From Bacteroidales bacterium (GTDB lineage Bacteria; Bacteroidota; Bacteroidia; Bacteroidales; VadinHA17): a DNA stretch of 35,158 bases. This document shows positions 8,537 to 16,350 of the stretch, in pieces (the stretch's first letter is position 1; every line of letters starts with the position of its first letter). The position numbers and the translations under genes were made by a program. Under the pieces are notes generated by a model that was given only the letters and a program-made list of their open reading frames with translations, was not told where the DNA came from and ran no database searches. The stretch is taken from positions 102,064-137,221 of the forward strand of contig WOYX01000059.1 in assembly GCA_011620595.1 (NCBI GenBank). The letters are read 5' to 3'.

Positions 8537-9601
8537 ATGAGACACACCCATGACCTGGCCTTCATGCGCCGTTGCCTTGACCTGGCAGGCAACGCAGAGG
8601 GAGCCACAGCCCCTAACCCCATGGTGGGAGCGTTGATAGTGCATGACGGCGTGATAATAGGCGAGGGATACCATCTTAAGGCAGGCACCCCGCATGCAGA
8701 GGTCCATGCCCTGAATGCCGTGCGCGACAGGTCACTGCTGCCACAGTCGGTAATGTATGTCAGCCTTGAACCCTGTTCTCATCACGGGAGGACGCCGCCC
8801 TGTGCCGATCTGATAATCCGCAGCGGCATCCGGAAGGTAGTGGTGGGCACGGAAGATACCAGCATCAAGGTAGCCGGCAGGGGTATAGCCCGACTGCGGG
8901 AGGCAGGTGTGGAGGTGATTACGGGGGTGGCAGAGAAGGAGTGCCGTATTATCAACAGGAGGTTCTTTACATGGCATGAAAAACAGCGTCCCTACGTGAT
9001 ACTAAAATGGGCCCGCAGCGCCGACGGCTTCATCGACCTGGTACGCAATGCCGATGACGCTGTGGAGCCTCACTGGATTACCGGCATGACGGAACGGATA
9101 CTGGTGCACCGCTGGCGTGCGGCAGAAGATGCCATCCTCGCCGGGGGAGCCACGGTGCGCGCCGACAACCCTTCACTGGATGTGCGCTTCTGGCATGGGA
9201 AAAACCCCCTCAGGGTGATAGTCAGCCGCAGCGGTAACATTGACCCTCGTTCAAGGGTCTTCGACGGGTCGACGGAGACACTGCTCTTCACCACAAATAC
9301 GAGTCTCAGCCTGCCCGGCGTACAGGTAATCAGACTGACGGGGAAGAACGATTTTGTAAATGAGATACTCCGCACACTCCACTCCATGGGAGTACAGTCG
9401 CTCTTCGTAGAGGGCGGCGCCTTCATGATAAGAAGCTTCATCGAGGCAGGAGCCTGGGATGAAGCCAGACGTTTCACCGGCATGATGACCTTCGGCAACG
9501 GAGTGCCTGACCCCTTTCCCGGGATGAGACCGGAAAAATTGTTCCTTTTTGAGAAAAGTAAACTGGAAATTACGTATCATTTTGACGGGAACTCCGTATA
9601 A
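8537..9601 (+). CDS. ribD: Bifunctional riboflavin biosynthesis deaminase/reductase
   Basis: RibD carries out two early steps of riboflavin synthesis: deamination of the pyrimidine from GTP cyclohydrolase II, then NADPH-dependent reduction of its ribosyl side chain. The N-terminal deaminase domain shows the zinc site: HAE at 53-55, then Cys80 and Cys89 in EPCSHHGRTPPC. The C-terminal reductase domain (about 147-350) shows RPYVILKWARSADGFI, ILAGGATVRADNPSL and SLFVEGGAFMIRSFI. The length of 354 residues fits the bifunctional form. It is divergent from prmC. No FMN riboswitch can fit in the 25 nt upstream, and no other rib gene is adjacent. Confidence 0.95.
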   Translation: MRHTHDLAFMRRCLDLAGNAEGATAPNPMVGALIVHDGVIIGEGYHLKAGTPHAEVHALNAVRDRSLLPQSVMYVSLEPCSHHGRTPPCADLIIRSGIRKVVVGTEDTSIKVAGRGIARLREAGVEVITGVAEKECRIINRRFFTWHEKQRPYVILKWARSADGFIDLVRNADDAVEPHWITGMTERILVHRWRAAEDAILAGGATVRADNPSLDVRFWHGKNPLRVIVSRSGNIDPRSRVFDGSTETLLFTTNTSLSLPGVQVIRLTGKNDFVNEILRTLHSMGVQSLFVEGGAFMIRSFIEAGAWDEARRFTGMMTFGNGVPDPFPGMRPEKLFLFEKSKLEITYHFDGNSV

Positions 9602-9625
9602 CTCTACTGTTAGTAACTGCTATTA

Positions 9626-9655
9626 TTTGTTAATAAATAATTATTCGTATTTTTG
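9626..9655 (+). promoter_or_regulatory. Promoter of the caspase/Reg_prop operon
   Basis: TTTG (9626-9629), 18 nt, then TATTTTTG (9648-9655) fits the Bacteroidetes TTTG-N19-TAnnTTTG promoter within one base of spacing. It sits in an AT-rich gap 30 nt upstream of the chosen start at 9686. It argues against any start upstream of 9686. Confidence 0.75.
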
Positions 9656-9685
9656 AGACCCAATCTTAAAAAGGGATCTGATATC

Positions 9686-12067
9686 ATGAAACGAGGATTC
9701 TCAATTCTTGTGATGGTTCTTTTAGTTGCCGTTATTGATCTGAGCGGACAGACAGCGCGCAAATACATCAAGGCCGGAGACGAGTTTGTGCGCAACGGTA
9801 TGTTCGAGGATGCCATTGACCAGTTCTCCCGTGCCATTGATGAGGCGCCAGCTTCTGCCGACGGCTATGTCAGGAGGGCGATGGCCTATGAACTGACAGG
9901 CGATTACGGCCTGGCGTATGACGACTACAGGAGAGCCGGCAACTTCAAACCCGACGATACCGGAATACTTTATAACCTGGCACGTATATGCAACAGGCTC
10001 GGGGCAGAAGAAAAGAGCACCCCGGAAGAGAAGAACAAATACTATTCTGAAGCTGTGGCTCTGTTGCAGAAGGCCATCAGTGCAGAGTACCGCAACGGCA
10101 AGCTATACACGGAAAAGGTTGTATCACTGATTGGGATGGGACTGTGGGATCAGGCTCTCGGAGCCTCCGACACCGCCCTCCAGATGAGGGACGATGCCCT
10201 GAACTACTATTACCAGGGGATCATCTACCAGAGGAAGAATGATTACAACACGGCCAGGCGGCAGCTTGAGAAGGCTGTGACAAAGGATAAATCATTTACT
10301 GAGGCCCGCCTGGAGCTGGCAAGGGTACTCATCCGCCAGGGTGACGTGAACAGTGCGCTGGGACAATGCAACATGGTTATGAAGCAGGATGACAGGAACG
10401 TTGATGCTTACCTGACCAGGGCATTGGCATACGAAGCCAAGCTCGACTACCCGGCAGCCATCAATGATGTCTCCACGGCAATACTCCTTGATCCGGCGAC
10501 AGCTAAACACTATGTCACCAGGGGCACCTGCTACCAGAAGTTCAACCAGCATCTTGCCGCGGTGAACGATTTCACCAGGGCGCTGGCCATTGACCCGTAC
10601 ATGACGGAGACATACCTGCTGCGCGCCAGGTCATATGAGGAGATGAACGACTTCGAAAAAGCCGGGGACGACTATTCGAGTGTCATCACCATGAATGAAA
10701 GCAGCTCATCAGCAAAGCAGATGCTTAAGGAGGCCAACGAGAGGCTCTTTGCCATCAACCGCGAGACTGTCAGTCCTGAGATCATGATAGAATCACCCAC
10801 AATCATCGCAGGAGGTGAGATAGAGGTAGGTCTCGACAGGGAGAGCGTGCTCATCACCGGCAAGATCAGCGACAAGAGTATGCTGGCAGAGTTTTCCATC
10901 AACAATCAGCCGGTTCCTTTCGAGGGTAAGGGCACAATACCCTTCTCAGCGGAGGTTGAGATATCCGAAGATGAGATGGTCAGGATCATTGCCCGCGACA
11001 TATACAACAACGAGAGCGCACTGGCCTACCGCATCAGGCGTACGGAGGTGGATCCTCCGGAGATAGAGATACTGGCACCTTACATGGCAGGAGAGAACAT
11101 GTTGGTGATAGACAGTATCGCCACACGTATCGATATAGAGGGTAAGGTACTTGACCAGAACATGATCAGGTCGGTCATGATTGAAAACATCAGCGCGCAG
11201 TTCTCGCAGGACAACCTGAATCCCGAGTTCATTGCCAGGGGTGTTGACATCAGGAACAGAGACAAGGTCACTATCATTGTGGAGGACAAGTACGGCAACA
11301 GGACCATCAGGGATTTTACCCTGAACCGCAACGGCACCACCATTTCGGAGTCGAATCCCATGGGCAACACTCTCGTGGTCTTCATTGAGAACAGCGATTA
11401 CAAAAACTTCGCCGAACTGCAGGGTCCGCCCAGGGATGCAAGCCTTGTCACCTCAGTTCTGGAGGGCGACTACCAGGTGCTGCCGGTACGCAGGTTAAAG
11501 AACCAGACCAAGCAGCAGATGGAGAAGTTCTTTTCCATCGACCTGCGTGATGAGGTCAGGGACAAAAAGATCAAGTCGCTGGTGATATGGTTTGCCGGGC
11601 ACGGCAAGTTCATCAACGATGTCGGTTACTGGATTCCTGTTGACGCCCGCCGCGATGAGGAGTTCACCTATTACAGCCTCAACACTCTCAGGGCCTCCAT
11701 GGAGACCTACATGAACTACCTGACACACGTCCTGGTCATCACTGACGCCTGCGAATCGGGCCCCAGCTTTTACCAGGCAATGCGGTCTGACGTCAAACCG
11801 CGCAACTGTTCCGACTGGAGGGCCACGCAGTTCAAGTCGAGCCAGGTATTTTCATCGGCCGGCTATGAACTGGCGGTTGACGACTCCCAGTTCACGCGCA
11901 CCTTCGTCAATACTCTCAGGGGTAACCCCAACACCTGCATCTCCATCGAGGAGATAGTGATGCAGGTTACACAGGCCGTCGCACGGAATAATCAGCAGAA
12001 GCCCAAATTCGGTAAAATTACCGGTCTGAAAGATGAAGACGGCACCTTCTTCTTCGTAAAGAAGTAG
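9686..12067 (+). CDS. Exported TPR / Ig-like / caspase-family (C14) protein
   Basis: A 793-residue protein in four parts. (1) A signal peptide (MKRGFSILVMVLLVAVIDLSG), so it is exported. (2) About nine TPR-like helical pairs (about 25-340), for example DAIDQFSRAIDEAPASADGY and AVNDFTRALAIDPYMTETYL, for protein binding. (3) Two similar beta-rich modules of about 90 residues (about 365-455 and 456-552) resembling bacterial Ig-like repeats. (4) A C-terminal caspase/metacaspase domain (about 555-793). The catalytic dyad is visible: His639 in WFAGHGKF and Cys689 in ITDACESG, 50 residues apart. A peptidase role is therefore plausible, but substrate and activation are unknown. The start at ATG 9686 was chosen because it begins a signal peptide and follows the promoter. 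The next gene starts 4 nt after the stop. Confidence 0.88.
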   Translation: MKRGFSILVMVLLVAVIDLSGQTARKYIKAGDEFVRNGMFEDAIDQFSRAIDEAPASADGYVRRAMAYELTGDYGLAYDDYRRAGNFKPDDTGILYNLARICNRLGAEEKSTPEEKNKYYSEAVALLQKAISAEYRNGKLYTEKVVSLIGMGLWDQALGASDTALQMRDDALNYYYQGIIYQRKNDYNTARRQLEKAVTKDKSFTEARLELARVLIRQGDVNSALGQCNMVMKQDDRNVDAYLTRALAYEAKLDYPAAINDVSTAILLDPATAKHYVTRGTCYQKFNQHLAAVNDFTRALAIDPYMTETYLLRARSYEEMNDFEKAGDDYSSVITMNESSSSAKQMLKEANERLFAINRETVSPEIMIESPTIIAGGEIEVGLDRESVLITGKISDKSMLAEFSINNQPVPFEGKGTIPFSAEVEISEDEMVRIIARDIYNNESALAYRIRRTEVDPPEIEILAPYMAGENMLVIDSIATRIDIEGKVLDQNMIRSVMIENISAQFSQDNLNPEFIARGVDIRNRDKVTIIVEDKYGNRTIRDFTLNRNGTTISESNPMGNTLVVFIENSDYKNFAELQGPPRDASLVTSVLEGDYQVLPVRRLKNQTKQQMEKFFSIDLRDEVRDKKIKSLVIWFAGHGKFINDVGYWIPVDARRDEEFTYYSLNTLRASMETYMNYLTHVLVITDACESGPSFYQAMRSDVKPRNCSDWRATQFKSSQVFSSAGYELAVDDSQFTRTFVNTLRGNPNTCISIEEIVMQVTQAVARNNQQKPKFGKITGLKDEDGTFFFVKK

Positions 12068-12071
12068 ACTG

Positions 12072-15000
12072 ATGTACGGGGGAAGCGGTAATCACGGGAA
12101 CTCACTCTCTCTCCTCTCGGCGTGCCTGCTTCTTGTATCCTTCCTGCTGCCGTTGAATGCATCGGGGCAGCAGTATTATTTCGAACATTACAGCTCCAAG
12201 GAGGGTCTGGGCGCTTCAAAGGTCTACACTGTCATACAGGATGCCAATGACTTCATCTGGCTTGGTACTGGCAGCGGGGTGACACGGTTCGACGGACTGA
12301 GGTTCGAGAACTTCTCCTCTTCTGACAGTCTTGCCCCGGGAGGGGTGAAGAGTATCTTTGAGGACAGCCGCGGACGCCTGTGGCTTGGCCATATCGGGGG
12401 AGGCATGTCGGTACTGGAAGATAACCTCTTCAGGCGGGTGAGCTTCTCACCTTCACTATTCATCGGGGTCGACTCTGCCCGCATTACCGATCCGCTGAGT
12501 CCGGTGATGAGTCTCACGGGAGACATCACAGCGATTGTTGAATATGAGGGTTCCCTCTGGGTGGCTACATCACTGGGAGGGGCTCTGCGTCTTGAGATTC
12601 CGGAAAAAGGCGATGCGGTGATGACCGGCCAGCAGTATATGGGTCGGCAGGGCCTGAGCAATGATGCCTTCGGACTCTTCAGTGACAGCCGCGGCAGCCT
12701 CTACTGCATCACTGACATCGGGATCAAAAAGTACGATCATGCAAGTGACAGGTTCATCCCCTTTCACCCGGAAGGACTGACGAAGTATTTTCTGACCACC
12801 ACCATTTTCGAGGATTCGAGGAACAACATGTGGTTTGGCACCTTCAACGGGGGGCTCTACCGCCTTGACAGCGAGACAGGCGAGATGGGCTTCTACGATA
12901 CGCGCAACGGCCTCTGGGGTAACTTTGTGACTTTCATTACGGAGGATTACCGCGGCAACATCTGGGTTGCATCCATGGAGGACTGGGAGAGCAGGGGCGG
13001 GATCACGGTTTTCACACCTGAAGGTGCCAGAGTCTTCAACAGCACCAACGGGCTAATGGCGCGGCATATACTCTGCCTGACCGAAGACAGGGAGAGAAAC
13101 ATGCTGATAGCAGACAGGGATGCCGGTTTCTTTATCTACAAGGGGGATCACTTCACTTCGTTCCCTGCACCTGAGTATCTCCCCTCGAATGATGTGTTTA
13201 CCCTTGCGCAGGATACCACGGGTCGATACTGGTTTGGCACAAGCAAGGGGCTGTCGCTCTATGACCCTGAGAAAAAGGGCGACGAACGTGTTGTGCTCAG
13301 CGGTTTCCCCTCAGCCCTTGAAGAGGTGCACATAAGCATCATAAGGCCTGACGGCTACGGCAATGTATGGATTGTCACCTCCGGCGATGAGGTCTACAGG
13401 TATGATCTCAGGGAGAAGACCTACCGGTATGACCTCGATCTCAATGCCAGCCTGCGGTCTCTGAGGATAGCTGCGCTGGCTGCCGACGACAGCCACAATC
13501 TCTGGCTGGGCACTGACCGCGCTCTGATATCGTGGGATGAGCAGAGGAAGAAGGTCACCACCTACACCAGGATCAACGGGCTGACGGGTAATAACATCAC
13601 CTCTCTCTTCTGCGATAGCCGCGGGGTGATGTGGATAGGCACCGAAGACCGTAACGGTCTGACGAAACACATACCCGGCAGCGGCATATTTACGGCTGTA
13701 GATTTCGGCGCCGATGTAAGGCCGACGGCTATCAGTGAGACTGCCGACGGCACCCTCTGGGTGGGGACCATTGACGGGCTCTACGGGCTGAGAAATGATA
13801 CGGTATGGAAGAGGCTGACAGAGGCTGACGGGCTGCTGATGAACTCTATCAACCTGTTACAGCCCGACACCGACTGTAACCTCTACATTGGCACCAGCCT
13901 CGGGCTAAACAGGTACGACTGCACCACCGGACGTATATCTTCTTTCACGGAGAAGAGCGGCTTCACGGGGATAGAGACCAGGCCCGGCGCCTCGTTTATT
14001 GACGAGAGTGGTGATCTCTGGTTCGGTACGGCCAACGGAGCCATCAGGCTCAACCCGACGCTAATGCCTCCCGTGGTGACGGAGCCGGCGACACATATAT
14101 GGAGGACGCTGGTCAACTATGAAACCTTTCCCATGCATGACGGCATCCGTCTCTCCCACACCCAGAACAGGATCATCTTTGACTTCCTCAGCATCTGCCT
14201 GGTGAACCCCGAGACCGTCAGGTACCAGTTCATGCTTGAGGGTGCCGATGAAGGGTGGGTGACCACGGACCAGACGCGGGCCATGTACTCTTCCCTCAGT
14301 CCCGGGAGGTATGTATTCAGGGTGAAGGCATCCAACAACTACGGCTACTGGAATGAAGAGCCTGTTGAGCTGGCCTTCTCCATCAAGGGGCCTGTCTATC
14401 AGACGGCGTGGTTTCTGATACTGTGCATCACAGCCCTGATGAGCGCCATCTACATATTCATAAGCCTGAGGGAGCGCACTCTCCGCAAGGAGAAGGAGCT
14501 GCTGGAGCAGATGGTCGATGAGCGGACGGCTGAGGTGGTGACAAAGAGTATCGAGCTGGAGGAGAGGAACAGGGACACCACTGCCAGCATCAGGTATGCT
14601 GAGCGGATACAGGCCGCCATGCTTCCTCCGGAGAACTTCTTCAATGATACCTTCGTGCTGTTCATGCCCCGCGATATTGTCAGCGGCGACTTTTACTGGA
14701 TGTATGACAGCGGTTTCAAACAGTATATTGCTGCGGTAGACTGCACAGGTCACGGCGTCCCCGGCGCCTTCATGTCAATAATAGGCCACAACTCCCTGAA
14801 CAAGATCGTCAGGGAGAGCGGTATCACCAGGCCGTCAGAGATACTTGACCGTCTCAATACCGAGGTGGTACATGCGCTGCTTCAGAGGAGCGAGAAGGCA
14901 GTGCGCGACGGCATGGATATTTCGGTAATATCATATGACATACTCGACCATTATGTAGAGTATGCAGGTGCCTACCAACCCCTGTATCATGTGAGGAACG

Positions 15001-15317
15001 GAAAGGTGACCATAATAAAGGCTGACCGATTCCCGATAGGCATGATTGACGGACAGGCGAGGAAGGTCTTTACAAACCACAGGCTGGATGTCATGAAGGG
15101 CGACATGCTCTATATCTTCACCGACGGTTTTGCCGATCAGTTCGGTGGACCCGGGGAGAAGAAGTTCAAGACGGTAAGCATACGGTCGCTGCTGGCGGAG
15201 ATATATATGCTCCCCGTTGATGAGCAGAAGAGGCTGCTTGAGAAATCCATTCGCGACTGGATGGGAGATCTGCCCCAGATAGACGATATCCTGTTCATCG
15301 GAACAAGGATACCGTAG
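12072..15317 (+). CDS. Reg_prop beta-propeller sensor with SpoIIE/PP2C phosphatase output
   Basis: A 1081-residue protein. An N-terminal signal segment (about 10-32) is followed by 14 Reg_prop-type blades with the pattern D-x-x-G-x-hydrophobic-W-h-G-T (for example DANDFIWLGTGSG, DSRGRLWLGH, DTTGRYWFGTSKG, DESGDLWFGTANG). That number suggests two seven-bladed propellers. A Y_Y_Y domain follows (about 665-775), then one transmembrane helix (about 779-800), a coiled coil (about 803-840) and a cytoplasmic PP2C/SpoIIE (RsbU-like) serine phosphatase domain (about 841-1079). Conserved acidic residues include Asp890 in AVDCTGHGVPGAFMS and Asp1018 in FTDGFAD. It resembles hybrid two-component sensors of Bacteroidetes but has a phosphatase in place of the histidine kinase. 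Its target, such as an anti-sigma antagonist, is not encoded nearby. Co-transcription with the caspase gene is likely. Confidence 0.92.
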   Translation: MYGGSGNHGNSLSLLSACLLLVSFLLPLNASGQQYYFEHYSSKEGLGASKVYTVIQDANDFIWLGTGSGVTRFDGLRFENFSSSDSLAPGGVKSIFEDSRGRLWLGHIGGGMSVLEDNLFRRVSFSPSLFIGVDSARITDPLSPVMSLTGDITAIVEYEGSLWVATSLGGALRLEIPEKGDAVMTGQQYMGRQGLSNDAFGLFSDSRGSLYCITDIGIKKYDHASDRFIPFHPEGLTKYFLTTTIFEDSRNNMWFGTFNGGLYRLDSETGEMGFYDTRNGLWGNFVTFITEDYRGNIWVASMEDWESRGGITVFTPEGARVFNSTNGLMARHILCLTEDRERNMLIADRDAGFFIYKGDHFTSFPAPEYLPSNDVFTLAQDTTGRYWFGTSKGLSLYDPEKKGDERVVLSGFPSALEEVHISIIRPDGYGNVWIVTSGDEVYRYDLREKTYRYDLDLNASLRSLRIAALAADDSHNLWLGTDRALISWDEQRKKVTTYTRINGLTGNNITSLFCDSRGVMWIGTEDRNGLTKHIPGSGIFTAVDFGADVRPTAISETADGTLWVGTIDGLYGLRNDTVWKRLTEADGLLMNSINLLQPDTDCNLYIGTSLGLNRYDCTTGRISSFTEKSGFTGIETRPGASFIDESGDLWFGTANGAIRLNPTLMPPVVTEPATHIWRTLVNYETFPMHDGIRLSHTQNRIIFDFLSICLVNPETVRYQFMLEGADEGWVTTDQTRAMYSSLSPGRYVFRVKASNNYGYWNEEPVELAFSIKGPVYQTAWFLILCITALMSAIYIFISLRERTLRKEKELLEQMVDERTAEVVTKSIELEERNRDTTASIRYAERIQAAMLPPENFFNDTFVLFMPRDIVSGDFYWMYDSGFKQYIAAVDCTGHGVPGAFMSIIGHNSLNKIVRESGITRPSEILDRLNTEVVHALLQRSEKAVRDGMDISVISYDILDHYVEYAGAYQPLYHVRNGKVTIIKADRFPIGMIDGQARKVFTNHRLDVMKGDMLYIFTDGFADQFGGPGEKKFKTVSIRSLLAEIYMLPVDEQKRLLEKSIRDWMGDLPQIDDILFIGTRIP

Positions 15318-15381
15318 GTCATGTGTAAACGGTCAGCGGCGGGCCACTAATCAGTTATCGTGAGGCATCTGCGGATCAGAT

Positions 15382-15957
15382 CTAAATTCTGGCTATTACC
15401 TTCGGGTCAGCATGCCATCCGGTATAATTCAGGATGGCCGGCACCACCTCCCCGGCCGACGTGACAATCTGCCATATATCCTTGTGCTCCAGCCTGATGA
15501 AGTTGCCCCTGAACATGTGCTCGAAGAACTCTATGAGATGGTCATAAAAGCCGTTGACGTTAACGATGATTATGGGCTTGTTGAACTGCCCCAGCTGCTT
15601 CAGGGTGATCACCTCTGTCAGCTCCTCCAGCGTGCCCACGCCGCCGGGCAGGGCCACCGCTGCATCTGACATGGCAAAGATCGTCTTCTTCCTCTCTGAC
15701 ATGTCGGCAGTCACAATCATATCACTGACACCGGCATGTCCCCATCCTTCATCCATCATAAACCCGGGGATTACACCCGTTATCTTTCCGCCGGCTGCAA
15801 GCATGCTGTCGGCGAGGATGCCCATAAGTCCTATGCCTCCTCCGCCGAAGACTGCATGTACGCCCTCACGGGCAAATACGGTACCCAGTTCACTGGCGGC
15901 CTCCAGGTATACACTGTCAATGCGGCTGCTCGATGCTGCGAAAACACATACTCTCAT
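15382..15957 (-). CDS. LOG family protein (TIGR00730-type Rossmann fold)
   Basis: A 191-residue protein with an N-terminal Rossmann-like strand (MRVCVFAASS), the glycine-rich loop VFGGGGIGLMG (36-46) and the two family hallmarks MSERKK (86-91) and PGGVGTLEE (104-112). These last two form the active site of LOG phosphoribohydrolases, which release a free base from nucleoside 5'-monophosphates. In plants and some bacteria the substrate is a cytokinin nucleotide. In Bacteroidetes the substrate is not established, so only the family name is given. It starts 6 nt after the thioredoxin stop and is the second gene of that operon. The 64 nt beyond its stop, facing the Reg_prop gene, contain no clear terminator. 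Confidence 0.88.
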   Translation of the reverse strand: MRVCVFAASSSRIDSVYLEAASELGTVFAREGVHAVFGGGGIGLMGILADSMLAAGGKITGVIPGFMMDEGWGHAGVSDMIVTADMSERKKTIFAMSDAAVALPGGVGTLEELTEVITLKQLGQFNKPIIIVNVNGFYDHLIEFFEHMFRGNFIRLEHKDIWQIVTSAGEVVPAILNYTGWHADPKVIARI

Positions 15958-15963
15958 GAGTGA

Positions 15964-16281
15964 TCAGAGAAGAGGGATGAGCTTGGCCTCGAACGCTGAC
16001 CTGGCGGCTGCCCCTACCTGCTTGTCAACTACCTCACCGCCCTTGAAATAGAGCACCGTAGGGATGTTTCTGATGCCAAACCTCCGTGCAATGTCGGGTG
16101 AGCTGTCTACATCACACTTAACAACAAGTGCCCTGTCACTGTATGCTTCGCCTATCTGTTCAATATACGGGGCTATCATCCTGCAGGGGCCACACCACTC
16201 TGCCCAGAAATCCACAATCACCGGTTTGTCTGACTTAAGAACAACCTCATCAAAGTTACTGTCGTTAACATGCTGTGCCAT
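15964..16281 (-). CDS. trxA: Thioredoxin
   Basis: A 105-residue cytoplasmic thioredoxin with the canonical active site WCGPC (Cys30 and Cys33) in VDFWAEWCGPCRMIAPYIEQI and the cis-proline loop NIPTVLYFKGGEVV. It has no signal peptide. It reduces protein disulfides and supplies electrons to reductases. It lies downstream of dnaE on the same strand, with a 49 nt gap that holds its own promoter, and is followed at 6 nt by the LOG-family gene. Unlike the lipoprotein at 5409-6080, both redox cysteines are present. Confidence 0.95.
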   Translation of the reverse strand: MAQHVNDSNFDEVVLKSDKPVIVDFWAEWCGPCRMIAPYIEQIGEAYSDRALVVKCDVDSSPDIARRFGIRNIPTVLYFKGGEVVDKQVGAAARSAFEAKLIPLL

Positions 16282-16321
16282 AATATTATATCTTTTTTGT
16301 TTGTATATCTTTCCGAGTCCG

Positions 16322-16350
16322 CAAATATATCTAATTTACTTTAAAATCAA
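16322..16350 (-). promoter_or_regulatory. Promoter of trxA-LOG
   Basis: On the minus strand TTG (16350-16348), 18 nt, then TATATTTG (16329-16322). The -7 box matches TAnnTTTG exactly and lies 40 nt upstream of the thioredoxin ATG. The -33 part falls inside the 3' end of dnaE, so trxA can be transcribed independently. Confidence 0.65.

Noticed and set aside
9653-9685. Upstream start for the caspase-family gene
   Set aside because: The TTG at 9653 lies inside the -7 box; ATG 9686 begins a proper signal peptide.
9686-15317. Caspase pair as an antiphage defence system
   Set aside because: Both proteins carry export or membrane signals and the neighbours are housekeeping genes; no defence genes or mobile elements are present.
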